A stretch of 64,000 bases of DNA from Methanospirillum stamsii. Lineage in GTDB: Archaea; Halobacteriota; Methanomicrobia; Methanomicrobiales; Methanospirillaceae. Location: contig NZ_CP176366.1 of NCBI RefSeq assembly GCF_046244385.1, positions 620,001 to 684,000 on the forward strand, given 5' to 3'. The number at the start of each line of letters is the position of its first letter. The first letter of the stretch is position 1. The notes under the pieces were generated by a model. It was not told the DNA's origin. It saw only the letters and a program-made list of their open reading frames with translations, and did not search any database. The translations under genes were made by a program, and so were the position numbers. This document shows positions 8,359 through 16,329 of the stretch, one piece after another.

Positions 8359-11300
8359 CTACAAATGGCATCCGGATTCACCCCTAATAAGTACTGTTTC
8401 CCGTTCATAGCAGGTAGTACACAATCCGGTTTTCGTCTCCGGATCCCACCATGAGATTCCCTGCAAGTTGCAGACACTACACCGGCCATAATCAGAGTTC
8501 GTCCGTTTCATGCCGGAAATGTTGATCACACCCGGAAGAGTCCGGATTGATTCTATCTCTTTTTGAATTGTCCGGGTTTTGCAGGCGTCACAGAGGGCGA
8601 TATTAGTATCCCGGACCATATGGGTGATTGTATTACCCTTGCAAAGAGCAGATGTTCCATTCATCTGGCCGGAAGTTATCGGGACAATATTCTCTCCGGT
8701 ATATGAGACGGGTTTTGCAGTTGCTACACTTGCTGCATGTTCCGGCAGTTCCCGTAATGATAAATCGGACCAATTCTGCGTCACTTCAGGCTTTTGCCCA
8801 TTTTCCCGAGCCATATGATCCGGACTTGCGGAAAAGGCACCTTCGGTTGCACACGGTGTTTCATTATCAGGAGTATAATCAGATGCACTCTGAATACCGG
8901 TATTGTTGCAATATATCTTAGTATTATTAGTATACAGATTATTTTCTTTTAATTCGGCTGAATCGTCACTTGTTTTCTTGCTGCAGCTGTTGCACTCATG
9001 TCGCAATTGTTGCAATCCTGTTTCTAACTCTTTGTTTCCATTGTCAGAATCATCATCTGAACCATTTTGTGATTGCACATCAGAAATCCAGCACTCATCG
9101 TTTCCGGACCAGGTCTCATACAACAGGTCATCCCAGAGGTAGGCTTTTGTTCTTCGTTTTACATCCATTCCTTCCCGTTCATCGGTTACGGTCCGGTCTA
9201 TGTAGGAGAGAGCCGGACATTTTTCGAGGAGGCCGGAATAGGATACTCCCCGGCTGGTACTTCCATGGAATACTTTGTAAATGGCGTTGTAGGTAAAGCA
9301 GGTTACCCGCTGGACCTGGGCGATGGTGAATTCAAACTTTTCAAGGTTCCTGATAGCGGTAATTACATCCGCCTCTCTTCTTGTCAGTTTAGTAGTCTGT
9401 CCTCCGGTTTTTCCACTGAGTTGTTTATACAGGACTGATGCCCGGACAAAATCCTCTCTTGTTGCGGTAACACAGATTATTCCGTTTATTTCCTCTCTCT
9501 TTCGCTGGTACTGGTTCATGATGGCATGTGCCCGGATGAGATCGATGAGCATGTCCGGATTTCTCCGGTTGGATATGGAATTAAACCTGATATGATGTGC
9601 ATATGGGATGACAACCCAGACCGGTGAAAAGAGAATGTCCCACATGGCCTGGCAGACCTTTAAATCCGTCCGGAGCATTGTTTCCTGACCGGGAAGTGCG
9701 GTTGCAGCGTCAAGTGTCCGGTGCAGGACTTTTTTGTCCTGTTCGGTCGAGTCATCTATCCAGGTGGTGAGCATCCGGTTTAGGACCTGGTCATCTCCGG
9801 TCCCCTCGACTTTTGCAATCCACCAGAGGCATCGTTCAGGTATCTCACAGATTTTTCCTTTCCGGTCAGTATTCACTGTAAGATACTGGAAGGGTTTTTG
9901 AAAACTACTGGTTACTCCTTTTAAAATCTCCTGCATCTGGTCTGAAAGGCTGGTATCATCGAGGGTGATGACCATCCCAGGCCGGAGGTTTTCAGCGTAA
10001 AAGAGCGCTTTATCACTTATCCGCTGGCCAAGCCGGGAAAGTTTCGGGACCTGTAAGAGCATGACATCAAAGGCATCACTTTTTCCTTTTCCGCTTATTC
10101 CGGTGACCGATACGTGCAGTCCCTTGGATTTCGGGTTTGTTATCGACCGGGATGCAAGAGAGAGGGCTAAACATTCTGCAACGGTAAGGTCTCCTTCATG
10201 ATCCCTGGCAAAGGTCCCGAGTGAATAGGCAAGGGGATCGCCGGTTTTGAGTATATCCCACACTTCTTTCAGGATGTCCGGAGGATAGGCATCTTTCAGA
10301 TCTCCGGAGGTATCGTCTGAATTCTCTCTATTTCCGACGGTATTATCACTATTTTTCTCCGGAGTGTATTCTTCCAAGCCATGCCGGTATCCATCCCGCT
10401 TTACTCTTCCTTTTGCCCGGTCCCGGATTCCCTGTTTTATTCGTGCTTCATAATCCCGTTTTTGCCGGGGTCCTTCGAACTGTTCCCGGAGTTCACTCCA
10501 CCGCTGAGTCCCTCCGCCACAGGAGTTGTGATGGCATCCGGCAAAGATCCCGCCGTTTTCAAACTGGATTGCATATGCCCCATCCATGTGAGCAGATGAG
10601 AACGGACATGTATCAAGGAGAAAGATCCTGCCTCCGGAATAGGGTTTTTCCCGGAACAAGAGACCATGATCACAGAGCCATGCTCCAAGGTCCGTGACAG
10701 GTGAATTCCCGGCTGGTTTTGGCTCAAGATGTATTTTTTCCGGAGTTGGGAGGAGCGACGCCAGGGCTTCTAACTGGTCGGATTTGACGATTTTGAGCGC
10801 TTTTGGGATTGAGAGTGCTTGTGATCTCCGGTGAGGGCGGTTGTCTGTAGAGTCTCCTTTTCTTGACAATGTCCCGTATAATTTCCATATCCGGGATGCA
10901 TTCGAGACCGAGGTATCGATGTCTGATTCTGTATCTGAGAAGAATATCGAGAGAGCGGTGAGGGTATTTTTAAGAAGGGTATTGTTCGCTGGATCATTGG
11001 GAAGGTCGATTCCATAGAGCAGATGGGATCCGTTTCCGGAGTCTGCGAGAATGGGTTCAGGCCATCCCATTTCGGTAAGAAAATCCCGGATCTTTGTGGC
11101 CTTCCGAAGTGCTTTTTCGTGTTCTTCTTCAGACGAGGAGATGCCGGAAGGCCGTTTTGGATCGATATCTATGGGGAGCCATTGCCTCCTTACGATATCC
11201 TCGTCTCCGGTGGCCTTGTCATCCCGGGAAAGCCGCATCTCCATCCGGTTTGCACGCCTGGCCAGGAGATCCGGATTTATTTTATTGAGGACGACATAGA

Positions 11301-11472
11301 TCCCGGCGATGTCACTGGTGTTGTCCAGAACCAGGGCATCCCGAACGAGTTTTTCCTTATCGGTGTAGTATCCGGATGCCATCCCCCCGGATTTCCGAAG
11401 AGCCCGTAGTTCCATGACATCTCCCTCTGAAAAGAGAAGGGAGAGGGTCCGGAGAATTTCCTCTCCGCTCAC
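8359..11472 (-). CDS. Primase-polymerase/helicase replication protein of a mobile element
   Basis: This 1037-residue protein combines replication domains. Residues ~90-205 look like an archaeo-eukaryotic primase core: IDIDP (D102, D104), the GSH motif with H150, and a basic motif near SRIWKLYGTLSRKGD. A zinc-binding segment follows (C289, H295, C313, C318 in CHHNSC). After a charged linker comes a P-loop ATPase with Walker A GISGKGKS (about 458-465) and Walker B MVITLDDTS, then a winged-helix region at ~700-770. The C-terminus holds two CxxC pairs (CDACK, CSVC, CTTC), a zinc ribbon. Such primase-helicase fusions are typical of plasmids and proviruses. Its start overlaps the upstream gene by 4 bp (stop and start share bases). 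Confidence 0.8.
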   Translation of the reverse strand: MSGEEILRTLSLLFSEGDVMELRALRKSGGMASGYYTDKEKLVRDALVLDNTSDIAGIYVVLNKINPDLLARRANRMEMRLSRDDKATGDEDIVRRQWLPIDIDPKRPSGISSSEEEHEKALRKATKIRDFLTEMGWPEPILADSGNGSHLLYGIDLPNDPANNTLLKNTLTALSIFFSDTESDIDTSVSNASRIWKLYGTLSRKGDSTDNRPHRRSQALSIPKALKIVKSDQLEALASLLPTPEKIHLEPKPAGNSPVTDLGAWLCDHGLLFREKPYSGGRIFLLDTCPFSSAHMDGAYAIQFENGGIFAGCHHNSCGGGTQRWSELREQFEGPRQKRDYEARIKQGIRDRAKGRVKRDGYRHGLEEYTPEKNSDNTVGNRENSDDTSGDLKDAYPPDILKEVWDILKTGDPLAYSLGTFARDHEGDLTVAECLALSLASRSITNPKSKGLHVSVTGISGKGKSDAFDVMLLQVPKLSRLGQRISDKALFYAENLRPGMVITLDDTSLSDQMQEILKGVTSSFQKPFQYLTVNTDRKGKICEIPERCLWWIAKVEGTGDDQVLNRMLTTWIDDSTEQDKKVLHRTLDAATALPGQETMLRTDLKVCQAMWDILFSPVWVVIPYAHHIRFNSISNRRNPDMLIDLIRAHAIMNQYQRKREEINGIICVTATREDFVRASVLYKQLSGKTGGQTTKLTRREADVITAIRNLEKFEFTIAQVQRVTCFTYNAIYKVFHGSTSRGVSYSGLLEKCPALSYIDRTVTDEREGMDVKRRTKAYLWDDLLYETWSGNDECWISDVQSQNGSDDDSDNGNKELETGLQQLRHECNSCSKKTSDDSAELKENNLYTNNTKIYCNNTGIQSASDYTPDNETPCATEGAFSASPDHMARENGQKPEVTQNWSDLSLRELPEHAASVATAKPVSYTGENIVPITSGQMNGTSALCKGNTITHMVRDTNIALCDACKTRTIQKEIESIRTLPGVINISGMKRTNSDYGRCSVCNLQGISWWDPETKTGLCTTCYERETVLIRGESGCHL

Positions 11473-11735
11473 TGGTTCTCCTCCGGGTTTTTCATAATCC
11501 AGACAAATGAACTCTTATGCACTCCCCTTTGTTCGCTCCAGGCCGGATACCGACTGTTCATGACCCTGCTGATGACACTCCTCCGGTATTCGGTTGTTAT
11601 CGGATGGAGGAAGGGATAGATCTCTTTGTTTTTCAGGATCTGTTCCTCTATGCCTCTCCGGGATACGAGGGTTGAATGCTCCGGTATTGCCTCATGAGCG
11701 GCGAAGATGACTTCGTCTATCAGATGGATGTTCAT
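11469..11735 (-). CDS. Small hypothetical protein of the primase module
   Basis: An 88-residue protein starting MNIHLIDEVIFAAHEA, mainly alpha-helical in appearance and moderately basic in the middle (REGIEEQ-like and EYRRSVISRVM segments). I do not recognise a family. It overlaps the primase-helicase start by 4 bp and the upstream gene stop by 4 bp, so the three genes are almost certainly translationally coupled. A longer frame from 11792 is open, but the 11735 start gives the ATGA-type overlap shared across the module. A role as a replication accessory protein is inference from position only. Confidence 0.6.
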   Translation of the reverse strand: MNIHLIDEVIFAAHEAIPEHSTLVSRRGIEEQILKNKEIYPFLHPITTEYRRSVISRVMNSRYPAWSEQRGVHKSSFVWIMKNPEENQ

Positions 11736-12070
11736 ACTAATCCCCCTGAGCAGGCAATGGCTCCACCGGGGAGGACCCGATACTGTTTCCATTCATGTGA
11801 CTGCAGGATCCAGATCCGGATATGGATCTCTCCCGGAAAAGTTCGTTTTTGCACGATATTTCCAAGTTCTGCAACGAGCGATGAGAAATCAGATATGCCT
11901 TTTGACCGGGATGTCCGGATGACAAGGCCGATTATTTCATCATGGTTCCATGCGATGATGTCAAAGATCCGGGAGCAGCCGGTTACTTTTTCCGCAGTAA
12001 ATCCGGCGGCTATGAGCAGGGACCGGGCGGTATATCCGGATACCCGCTCTCCACGTCCGGCATTATCCAT
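11732..12070 (-). CDS. Hypothetical protein heading the primase operon
   Basis: A 112-residue protein starting MDNAGRGERVSGYTARSLL. It has the alternating hydrophobic strands and an acidic/basic layout (DIIAWNHDEIIGLVIRTSRS, then PGEIHIRIWI) that recalls a restriction-endonuclease-like or Holliday-junction-resolvase-like fold, but catalytic residues are not clear enough for a firm call. GGAGGA lies directly before the ATG at 12070, favouring this start over one at 12106. It is the first gene of the three-gene module running to 8359. Confidence 0.6.
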   Translation of the reverse strand: MDNAGRGERVSGYTARSLLIAAGFTAEKVTGCSRIFDIIAWNHDEIIGLVIRTSRSKGISDFSSLVAELGNIVQKRTFPGEIHIRIWILQSHEWKQYRVLPGGAIACSGGLV

Positions 12071-12141
12071 GTCTGATTCCTCCCCGGATGCCGGATAAGA
12101 GGGCATTGAGATCCCTAAAGGAAAAGAAAGCTAATGAGGTT

Positions 12142-12160
12142 GTAGGATGATATATCCTAC
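12142..12160. promoter_or_regulatory. Inverted repeat upstream of the primase operon
   Basis: Perfect 7-bp arms GTAGGAT and ATCCTAC flank a 5-bp AT-rich centre containing a TATA-like ATAT. It lies about 72-90 bp before the ATG at 12070. It could be an operator overlapping the promoter of the operon. Confidence 0.45.
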
Positions 12161-12327
12161 TTACCCCTGCTGAAATCGGCAGCCCGTCAAAGTTACTGAT
12201 ATGGTGGGGGTATTCTTTTTTTGGTCTGTTCAGACTCAAATGTTGTAGTTTTGCTCTAATGGTCTCACCTGCACCGACTGGTTTGGATGGTGCCCAGAAA
12301 TGTCTGAAAACGAGTAGATAATTACTG

Positions 12328-12357
12328 ACATTTCGGGTGGCCGGATCACCGAAATGT
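12328..12357. repeat. 30-bp inverted repeat
   Basis: Arms ACATTTCGG and CCGAAATGT pair perfectly. Pairing extends by two further bases if one G is bulged, leaving a short GC-rich loop. This is the strongest fold in the non-coding stretch; it could be a protein-binding site, an origin element or the stem of a small RNA. Confidence 0.5.
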
Positions 12358-12800
12358 TTTAGATACATGAGAGATTTGTGCCTGCCATCTGAGCGATCGC
12401 GGAAGTCAGATGAGGAGTTATTGTCGCGCAATTTAGCCGGGGTTTTTTCGTAATAATTTTATCCTGTTGTAAAATTTTTTCGGGATTTTTGGACAATTTG
12501 TTGAAAATGATATTTCATATTAATAATGATGAAGTGATTTTTTTTGCGGCATGGTTCGGAGGGAACTGGGTTTTGAAATTGTGTAAGTGAGAGTCTGGGG
12601 AGATGTGATTGAGATGCCGCAGTGGAGGGTTCATATAGGGGCAGTTTTCCGGGTCCGGGGGGTGAGAAGGACGCATAAAATGGGACGGGAAGAGATGATG
12701 TATTGAGTTACGGGTGGAAGTTCAAAGTTCCGGGTTTATCCTGAATTGATATCCGATTTTCCGGTCAGGTCTATTGTGTCTACAGGGTGAATTTCTCTTT

Positions 12801-13062
12801 TTATAGCGGGATTACTTCTTTCAGAATCGAATCCGCTAACATAGGATGAAGTGCAGGTTTTGTAGTGATGTCTTTTTTTCCGGTCAGATCTTCGAGATCT
12901 TTTTTTCAGTCGTGCCAGGTCAAGGAGACTTGCATCTTCATTCATGTCAACCAGAAGATCGATATCTGAATCCGGCGTTTCTTCTTTCCTGGCAACTGAA
13001 CCACAGATCCGGATATTTAATGCTTCAACAATTTCATGGGTTATGGTGGTGAAATGAATCAT
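12801..13062 (-). pseudogene. Frameshifted MNT-type nucleotidyltransferase
   Basis: The N-terminal half has the minimal nucleotidyltransferase motif: GSVARKEETPDSDIDLLVD, that is GS followed by the DxD pair. After SLLDLARLKK the sequence becomes nonsense in frame. Removing one A from the run of seven (T7 at 12900-12906 on the plus strand) restores a typical ending, DLEDLTGKKDITTKPALH and then ADSILKEVIPL, stopping at 12801. The gene is therefore broken by a one-base insertion, or a sequencing error or slippage occurs at the run. MNT proteins usually neutralise a HEPN partner; no HEPN gene is seen next to it. Confidence 0.8.
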
Positions 13063-13098
13063 TTTTGTAAAATATGAGTTTGATAGGATGATGAAAAG

Positions 13099-13536
13099 TT
13101 ATTTTCCGGCAGAGATTATTTTCCGGTAATCTTCTTCTGGTATCTCCCGCATTGCCTGTCTGAAATGCCCGGACCACATGGTCTTATTCGTCACAAACCC
13201 AAGTTCAGGAATAAGCGGTTTAATCTCCACTGGCTCTTTGAATACTTTGACTTGTTTCAGCCTGAACCGGTATGGAAACACCTCATCCCCCATTTGGGGT
13301 GGAGCGGTGAAGAGTAGTTTTGCATCTTCAAAGAGTTCGATTACTTTGAATTCTCCCATGATAGCAGAGGGAAGGACAGTATCTCCATGTGTTTCGGACC
13401 GGACATACAAGAGGATAGTATCACCAGGTTTCACCCGGGAATGAAGTCCTTTGCTCCGCTTTGGGACTCCCCAGATGTTATGTTTTTTTAGAACCTCCCA
13501 GTTCTGCCGGTTCCCGGATGCTATCCAGATTGCCAT
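13099..13536 (-). CDS. EVE-domain protein
   Basis: A ~145-residue protein that matches the EVE (PUA-like) family: MAIWIASGNRQNWEVLKK, then VKPGDTILLYV, a central MGEFKVIELFEDAKLLF and a C-terminal WSGHFRQAMREIPEEDY. EVE domains are thought to bind modified nucleobases and often sit beside restriction-modification genes, as here, where hsdM starts 73 bp away on the other strand. An upstream ATG at 13572 would add 12 residues; neither start has a clear ribosome-binding site, and the shorter form fits the usual family start. Confidence 0.85.
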   Translation of the reverse strand: MAIWIASGNRQNWEVLKKHNIWGVPKRSKGLHSRVKPGDTILLYVRSETHGDTVLPSAIMGEFKVIELFEDAKLLFTAPPQMGDEVFPYRFRLKQVKVFKEPVEIKPLIPELGFVTNKTMWSGHFRQAMREIPEEDYRKIISAGK

Positions 13537-13609
13537 AGTATCTATGTAGACCGCACCAGTATTTGAAAACATATATCGTTTGTCACGATTAACCCTCTAA
13601 TCTCTGAAT

Positions 13610-15208
13610 ATGGCCCGTGCAAAAAAGACAAAAGAAACAACGGCAGCAAATCTCGGGTTTGAAACAACCCTCTGGGCAGCGGCAGATAAACTCCGGAACA
13701 ATATGGATGCGGCTGAGTATAAGCATGTCGTCCTTGGTCTCATTTTTCTGAAATATCTGTCTGATGCATTTGAAGAGAAGCACTCCTCGCTTGAGCAGGC
13801 ATACTCGGATCCGAAGAGCTCCTGGTATATCGCTGAACCTGAAGTCCGGTACGGGGTGATTGAGGATCCGGATGAGTACAGGTCGGAGAATATCTTCTGG
13901 ATTCCGAAAGAAGCCAGGTGGTCCTTTATCCAGCAGAATGCAAAACGGCCGGAGATTGGGAAGATCGTCGATGATGCGATGTATGCCATCGAACGGGATA
14001 ATGCAGTTCTGAAAAATATCCTTCCCAAGGAGTATGCCCGTCCCGGTCTTGATAAGGAGAAACTGGGAGAACTCATCGATCTCATCGGGACACTCAACCT
14101 GAGCGACTCTGATAACCGGTCAAAGGATATCATCGGCAGAGTGTACGAGTATTTCCTCTCCGAGTTTGCGAGTGCTGAAGGAAAAAACGGGGGTCAGTTC
14201 TATACTCCCCGGTGTGTTGTTCAGACGCTTGTTGCAATGATCTCCCCCTTCAAGGGTCGGGTGTATGATCCCTGCTGCGGGTCTGGCGGGATGTTTGTCC
14301 AGAGTGAGAAGTTTGTGGAGGCTCATGGTGGTCGGATTGGTGATATCTCCATCTATGGGCAGGAGTCCAACCCGACGACCTGGAAACTGGCAAAGATGAA
14401 CCTTGCCATCCGGGGGATTGATCATGATCTCGGGGCTGAACATGCGGATAGTTTCAGGCGGGATCTCCACTCAAATCTGAAAGCGGATTACATCCTTGCC
14501 AATCCTCCCTTCAATATGAAAGACTGGGGAGGGGAGAACCTCAAGGACGATGTCAGGTGGAAGTATGGGATTCCTCCGAACGGGAATGCGAACTATGCCT
14601 GGATTCAGCATTTCATTCATCATCTCTCTCCTTCAGGGATAGCCGGGTTTGTGCTGGCAAACGGATCGATGTCATCAAACCAGTCAGGAGAGGGAGAGAT
14701 CAGAAAGAACCTCCTCGAAGCAGACCTCGTGGACTGTATGGTTGCCCTTCCCGGTCAGCTCTTTTACTCTACCCAGATTCCTGCCTGTCTCTGGTTTGTT
14801 GCCCGGAACAGATCAAACGGAAGATTCCGGGACCGGAGAGGTGAAGTGCTCTTCATTGATGCCCGGAAGATGGGTGTCATGCGGGATCGGACCCACCGGG
14901 AGCTGACCGACGAGGATATCGAGAGGATTTCCGGGACGTATCATGCCTGGCGGGGAGATGCCGGTGCCGGGGAATATGAGGATGTACCGGGTTTTTGTGC
15001 ATCAGCGAGCCTTACCGAGATAGCAAAGCATGGGTATGTACTTACTCCCGGCCGGTATGTCGGTGCCCCAGATGCAGATGACGACGGGGAACCGTTTTCA
15101 GAGAAGATGACCCGGCTGACAAAGCAGTTATCCGGGCAGATGGAGGAAGGTGCCCGGCTCGACGAGGAGATTAGAAAGAACCTGGGGGGTTTAGGGTACA
15201 CGTTATGA
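13610..15208 (+). CDS. hsdM: Type I restriction-modification DNA methyltransferase subunit M
   Basis: HsdM transfers a methyl group from S-adenosylmethionine to adenine N6 at the site chosen by HsdS. The 532-residue protein has the N-terminal helical HsdM domain (~12-145: ETTLWAAADKLRNNMDAAEYK), then the N6-methyltransferase core with motif I DPCCGSGGMF and the catalytic NPPF in ILANPPFNMKDW. Length is normal and all motifs are intact. It heads a plus-strand cluster with two DUF1016 genes, hsdS, an AlbA_2 gene and hsdR, and its stop overlaps the next start by 4 bp. Confidence 0.96.
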   Translation: MARAKKTKETTAANLGFETTLWAAADKLRNNMDAAEYKHVVLGLIFLKYLSDAFEEKHSSLEQAYSDPKSSWYIAEPEVRYGVIEDPDEYRSENIFWIPKEARWSFIQQNAKRPEIGKIVDDAMYAIERDNAVLKNILPKEYARPGLDKEKLGELIDLIGTLNLSDSDNRSKDIIGRVYEYFLSEFASAEGKNGGQFYTPRCVVQTLVAMISPFKGRVYDPCCGSGGMFVQSEKFVEAHGGRIGDISIYGQESNPTTWKLAKMNLAIRGIDHDLGAEHADSFRRDLHSNLKADYILANPPFNMKDWGGENLKDDVRWKYGIPPNGNANYAWIQHFIHHLSPSGIAGFVLANGSMSSNQSGEGEIRKNLLEADLVDCMVALPGQLFYSTQIPACLWFVARNRSNGRFRDRRGEVLFIDARKMGVMRDRTHRELTDEDIERISGTYHAWRGDAGAGEYEDVPGFCASASLTEIAKHGYVLTPGRYVGAPDADDDGEPFSEKMTRLTKQLSGQMEEGARLDEEIRKNLGGLGYTL

Positions 15209-16329
15209 AGAATAGTCCATCAAAACCTGTACCTGCTAAAGTCACAACCCCAAACCAGGAAGAGGGAGTGCATCAGGATACTGGGTACTCGGTTCTTTTA
15301 CATGAAATCCGTGAGATGATTTCATCAACCCGAAACCGGGTAGCATATGGAGTAAACCGGGAGACGGTTCTGTTATACTGGAATATTGGGACACGTATTT
15401 ACAAGGAAGTTCTCCAGAATGACAGGGGAGAGTATGGAAAGAAAATTGTCGAGACACTGTCTGGACAATTACTCCATGAGTACGGAAGGGGATTCAGTCG
15501 GGCAAATGTATTCTCAATGGTTCGGTTTGCTGAGCTCTATCATGAACCCGCAATAGTCCAGACACTGTCTGGACAATTGAGCTGGTCACATTTTGTTGAA
15601 CTCATTAAAATAGATGATGATCTACAAAGGGACTTTTACACCGAGATGTGCAGGATCGAACGATGGAGTGTTCGTCTTCTAAAAGCAAAAATCCAGGGGC
15701 TGCTCTTTGAGAGGACCGCTCTTTCAAGAAAACCTGAAGAGTTAGCCAGGCAGGAGCTCGAAGCTCTCCGGACAGAAGACCAGATGAGTCCGGACCTGGT
15801 CTTTCGTGATCCCTATTTCCTTGATTTCCTCGGGCTTTCTGATACCTACTCTGAAAAGGATATTGAATCAGGTATTATCCGGGAGATCGAGCGGTTCATT
15901 CTTGAGATGGGTTCTGATTTCTCTTTTATCGCGAGGCAGAAGAGAATCACCATCGACGCAGAGGATTATTATATTGATCTCCTGTTCTTTCACCGCCGGC
16001 TCCGGTGTCTTATTGCGATTGACCTGAAACTGGGGAGGTTTCAGGCTGCTGACAAGGGTCAGATGGAGCTCTATCTCCGGTGGCTTGACAAATACGAACG
16101 GGTTCCGGGTGAAGAGTCACCGATGGGTCTTATCTTGTGTGCCGGGAAGTCTGATGAACATGTGGAGCTGCTCGGGCTTTCGGACAGTGGGATACGGGTT
16201 GCTGAATATCTGACCGAACTGCCGCCGAGGGAACTCCTTGAGGCGAAACTGAAGAGTGCGATGGAGAGAGCACAACATCAGTTCTGCAGGCCGGATGAGG
16301 ATATTGGTATGGGGAAGGGGTGTACATAA
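15205..16329 (+). CDS. DUF1016 / YhcG-family PD-(D/E)XK nuclease
   Basis: The N-terminal half (~25-165) is the DUF1016_N helical domain, with VLLYWNIGTRIYKE and VQTLSGQLSWSHFVELIKI. The C-terminal half is a predicted PD-(D/E)XK nuclease: FILEMGSDFSFIARQKRI, DYYIDLLFFHRRLRCLIAIDLK carries the acidic and lysine residues. The gene overlaps hsdM by 4 bp and is translationally coupled. DUF1016 genes are frequent within type I restriction operons; the biochemical role is not established. Two ~27-bp palindromes are embedded in its coding sequence. Confidence 0.9.
   Translation: MKNSPSKPVPAKVTTPNQEEGVHQDTGYSVLLHEIREMISSTRNRVAYGVNRETVLLYWNIGTRIYKEVLQNDRGEYGKKIVETLSGQLLHEYGRGFSRANVFSMVRFAELYHEPAIVQTLSGQLSWSHFVELIKIDDDLQRDFYTEMCRIERWSVRLLKAKIQGLLFERTALSRKPEELARQELEALRTEDQMSPDLVFRDPYFLDFLGLSDTYSEKDIESGIIREIERFILEMGSDFSFIARQKRITIDAEDYYIDLLFFHRRLRCLIAIDLKLGRFQAADKGQMELYLRWLDKYERVPGEESPMGLILCAGKSDEHVELLGLSDSGIRVAEYLTELPPRELLEAKLKSAMERAQHQFCRPDEDIGMGKGCT
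15444..15470. repeat. Intragenic palindrome, copy A
   Basis: Arms AATTGTCGAGACA and TGTCTGGACAATT around a central C; 12 of 13 arm positions pair. It encodes the ETLSGQL segment of the first DUF1016 protein. Confidence 0.75.
15552..15578. repeat. Intragenic palindrome, copy B
   Basis: Arms AATAGTCCAGACA and TGTCTGGACAATT around a central C; 12 of 13 arm positions pair. It encodes QTLSGQL and has the same right arm as copy A, 108 bp downstream of it. Confidence 0.75.

Larger units (their letters stand above)
12107..12735. other. 629-bp non-coding stretch with inverted repeats
   Basis: I see no convincing gene here. A 122-codon open frame on the minus strand has no recognisable family and no ribosome-binding site. 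The stretch contains two inverted repeats, listed separately, and several T-rich runs. Its position upstream of a primase-helicase module makes a replication origin or control region possible, but no iteron array is visible. Confidence 0.5.

Noticed and set aside
9323..9595. Several plus-strand frames within the primase-helicase gene
   Set aside because: They are the opposite-strand shadow of a gene with clear domains and motifs.
12063..12431. A 122-codon minus-strand frame upstream of the primase operon
   Set aside because: It overlaps the first gene of the operon in another frame, has no ribosome-binding site or family, and contains the inverted repeats; more likely non-coding.
13563..13600. 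Short inverted repeat ATCGT/ACGAT between the EVE gene and hsdM
   Set aside because: Only 5-bp arms; it could easily occur by chance, although its place between divergent genes is suggestive.
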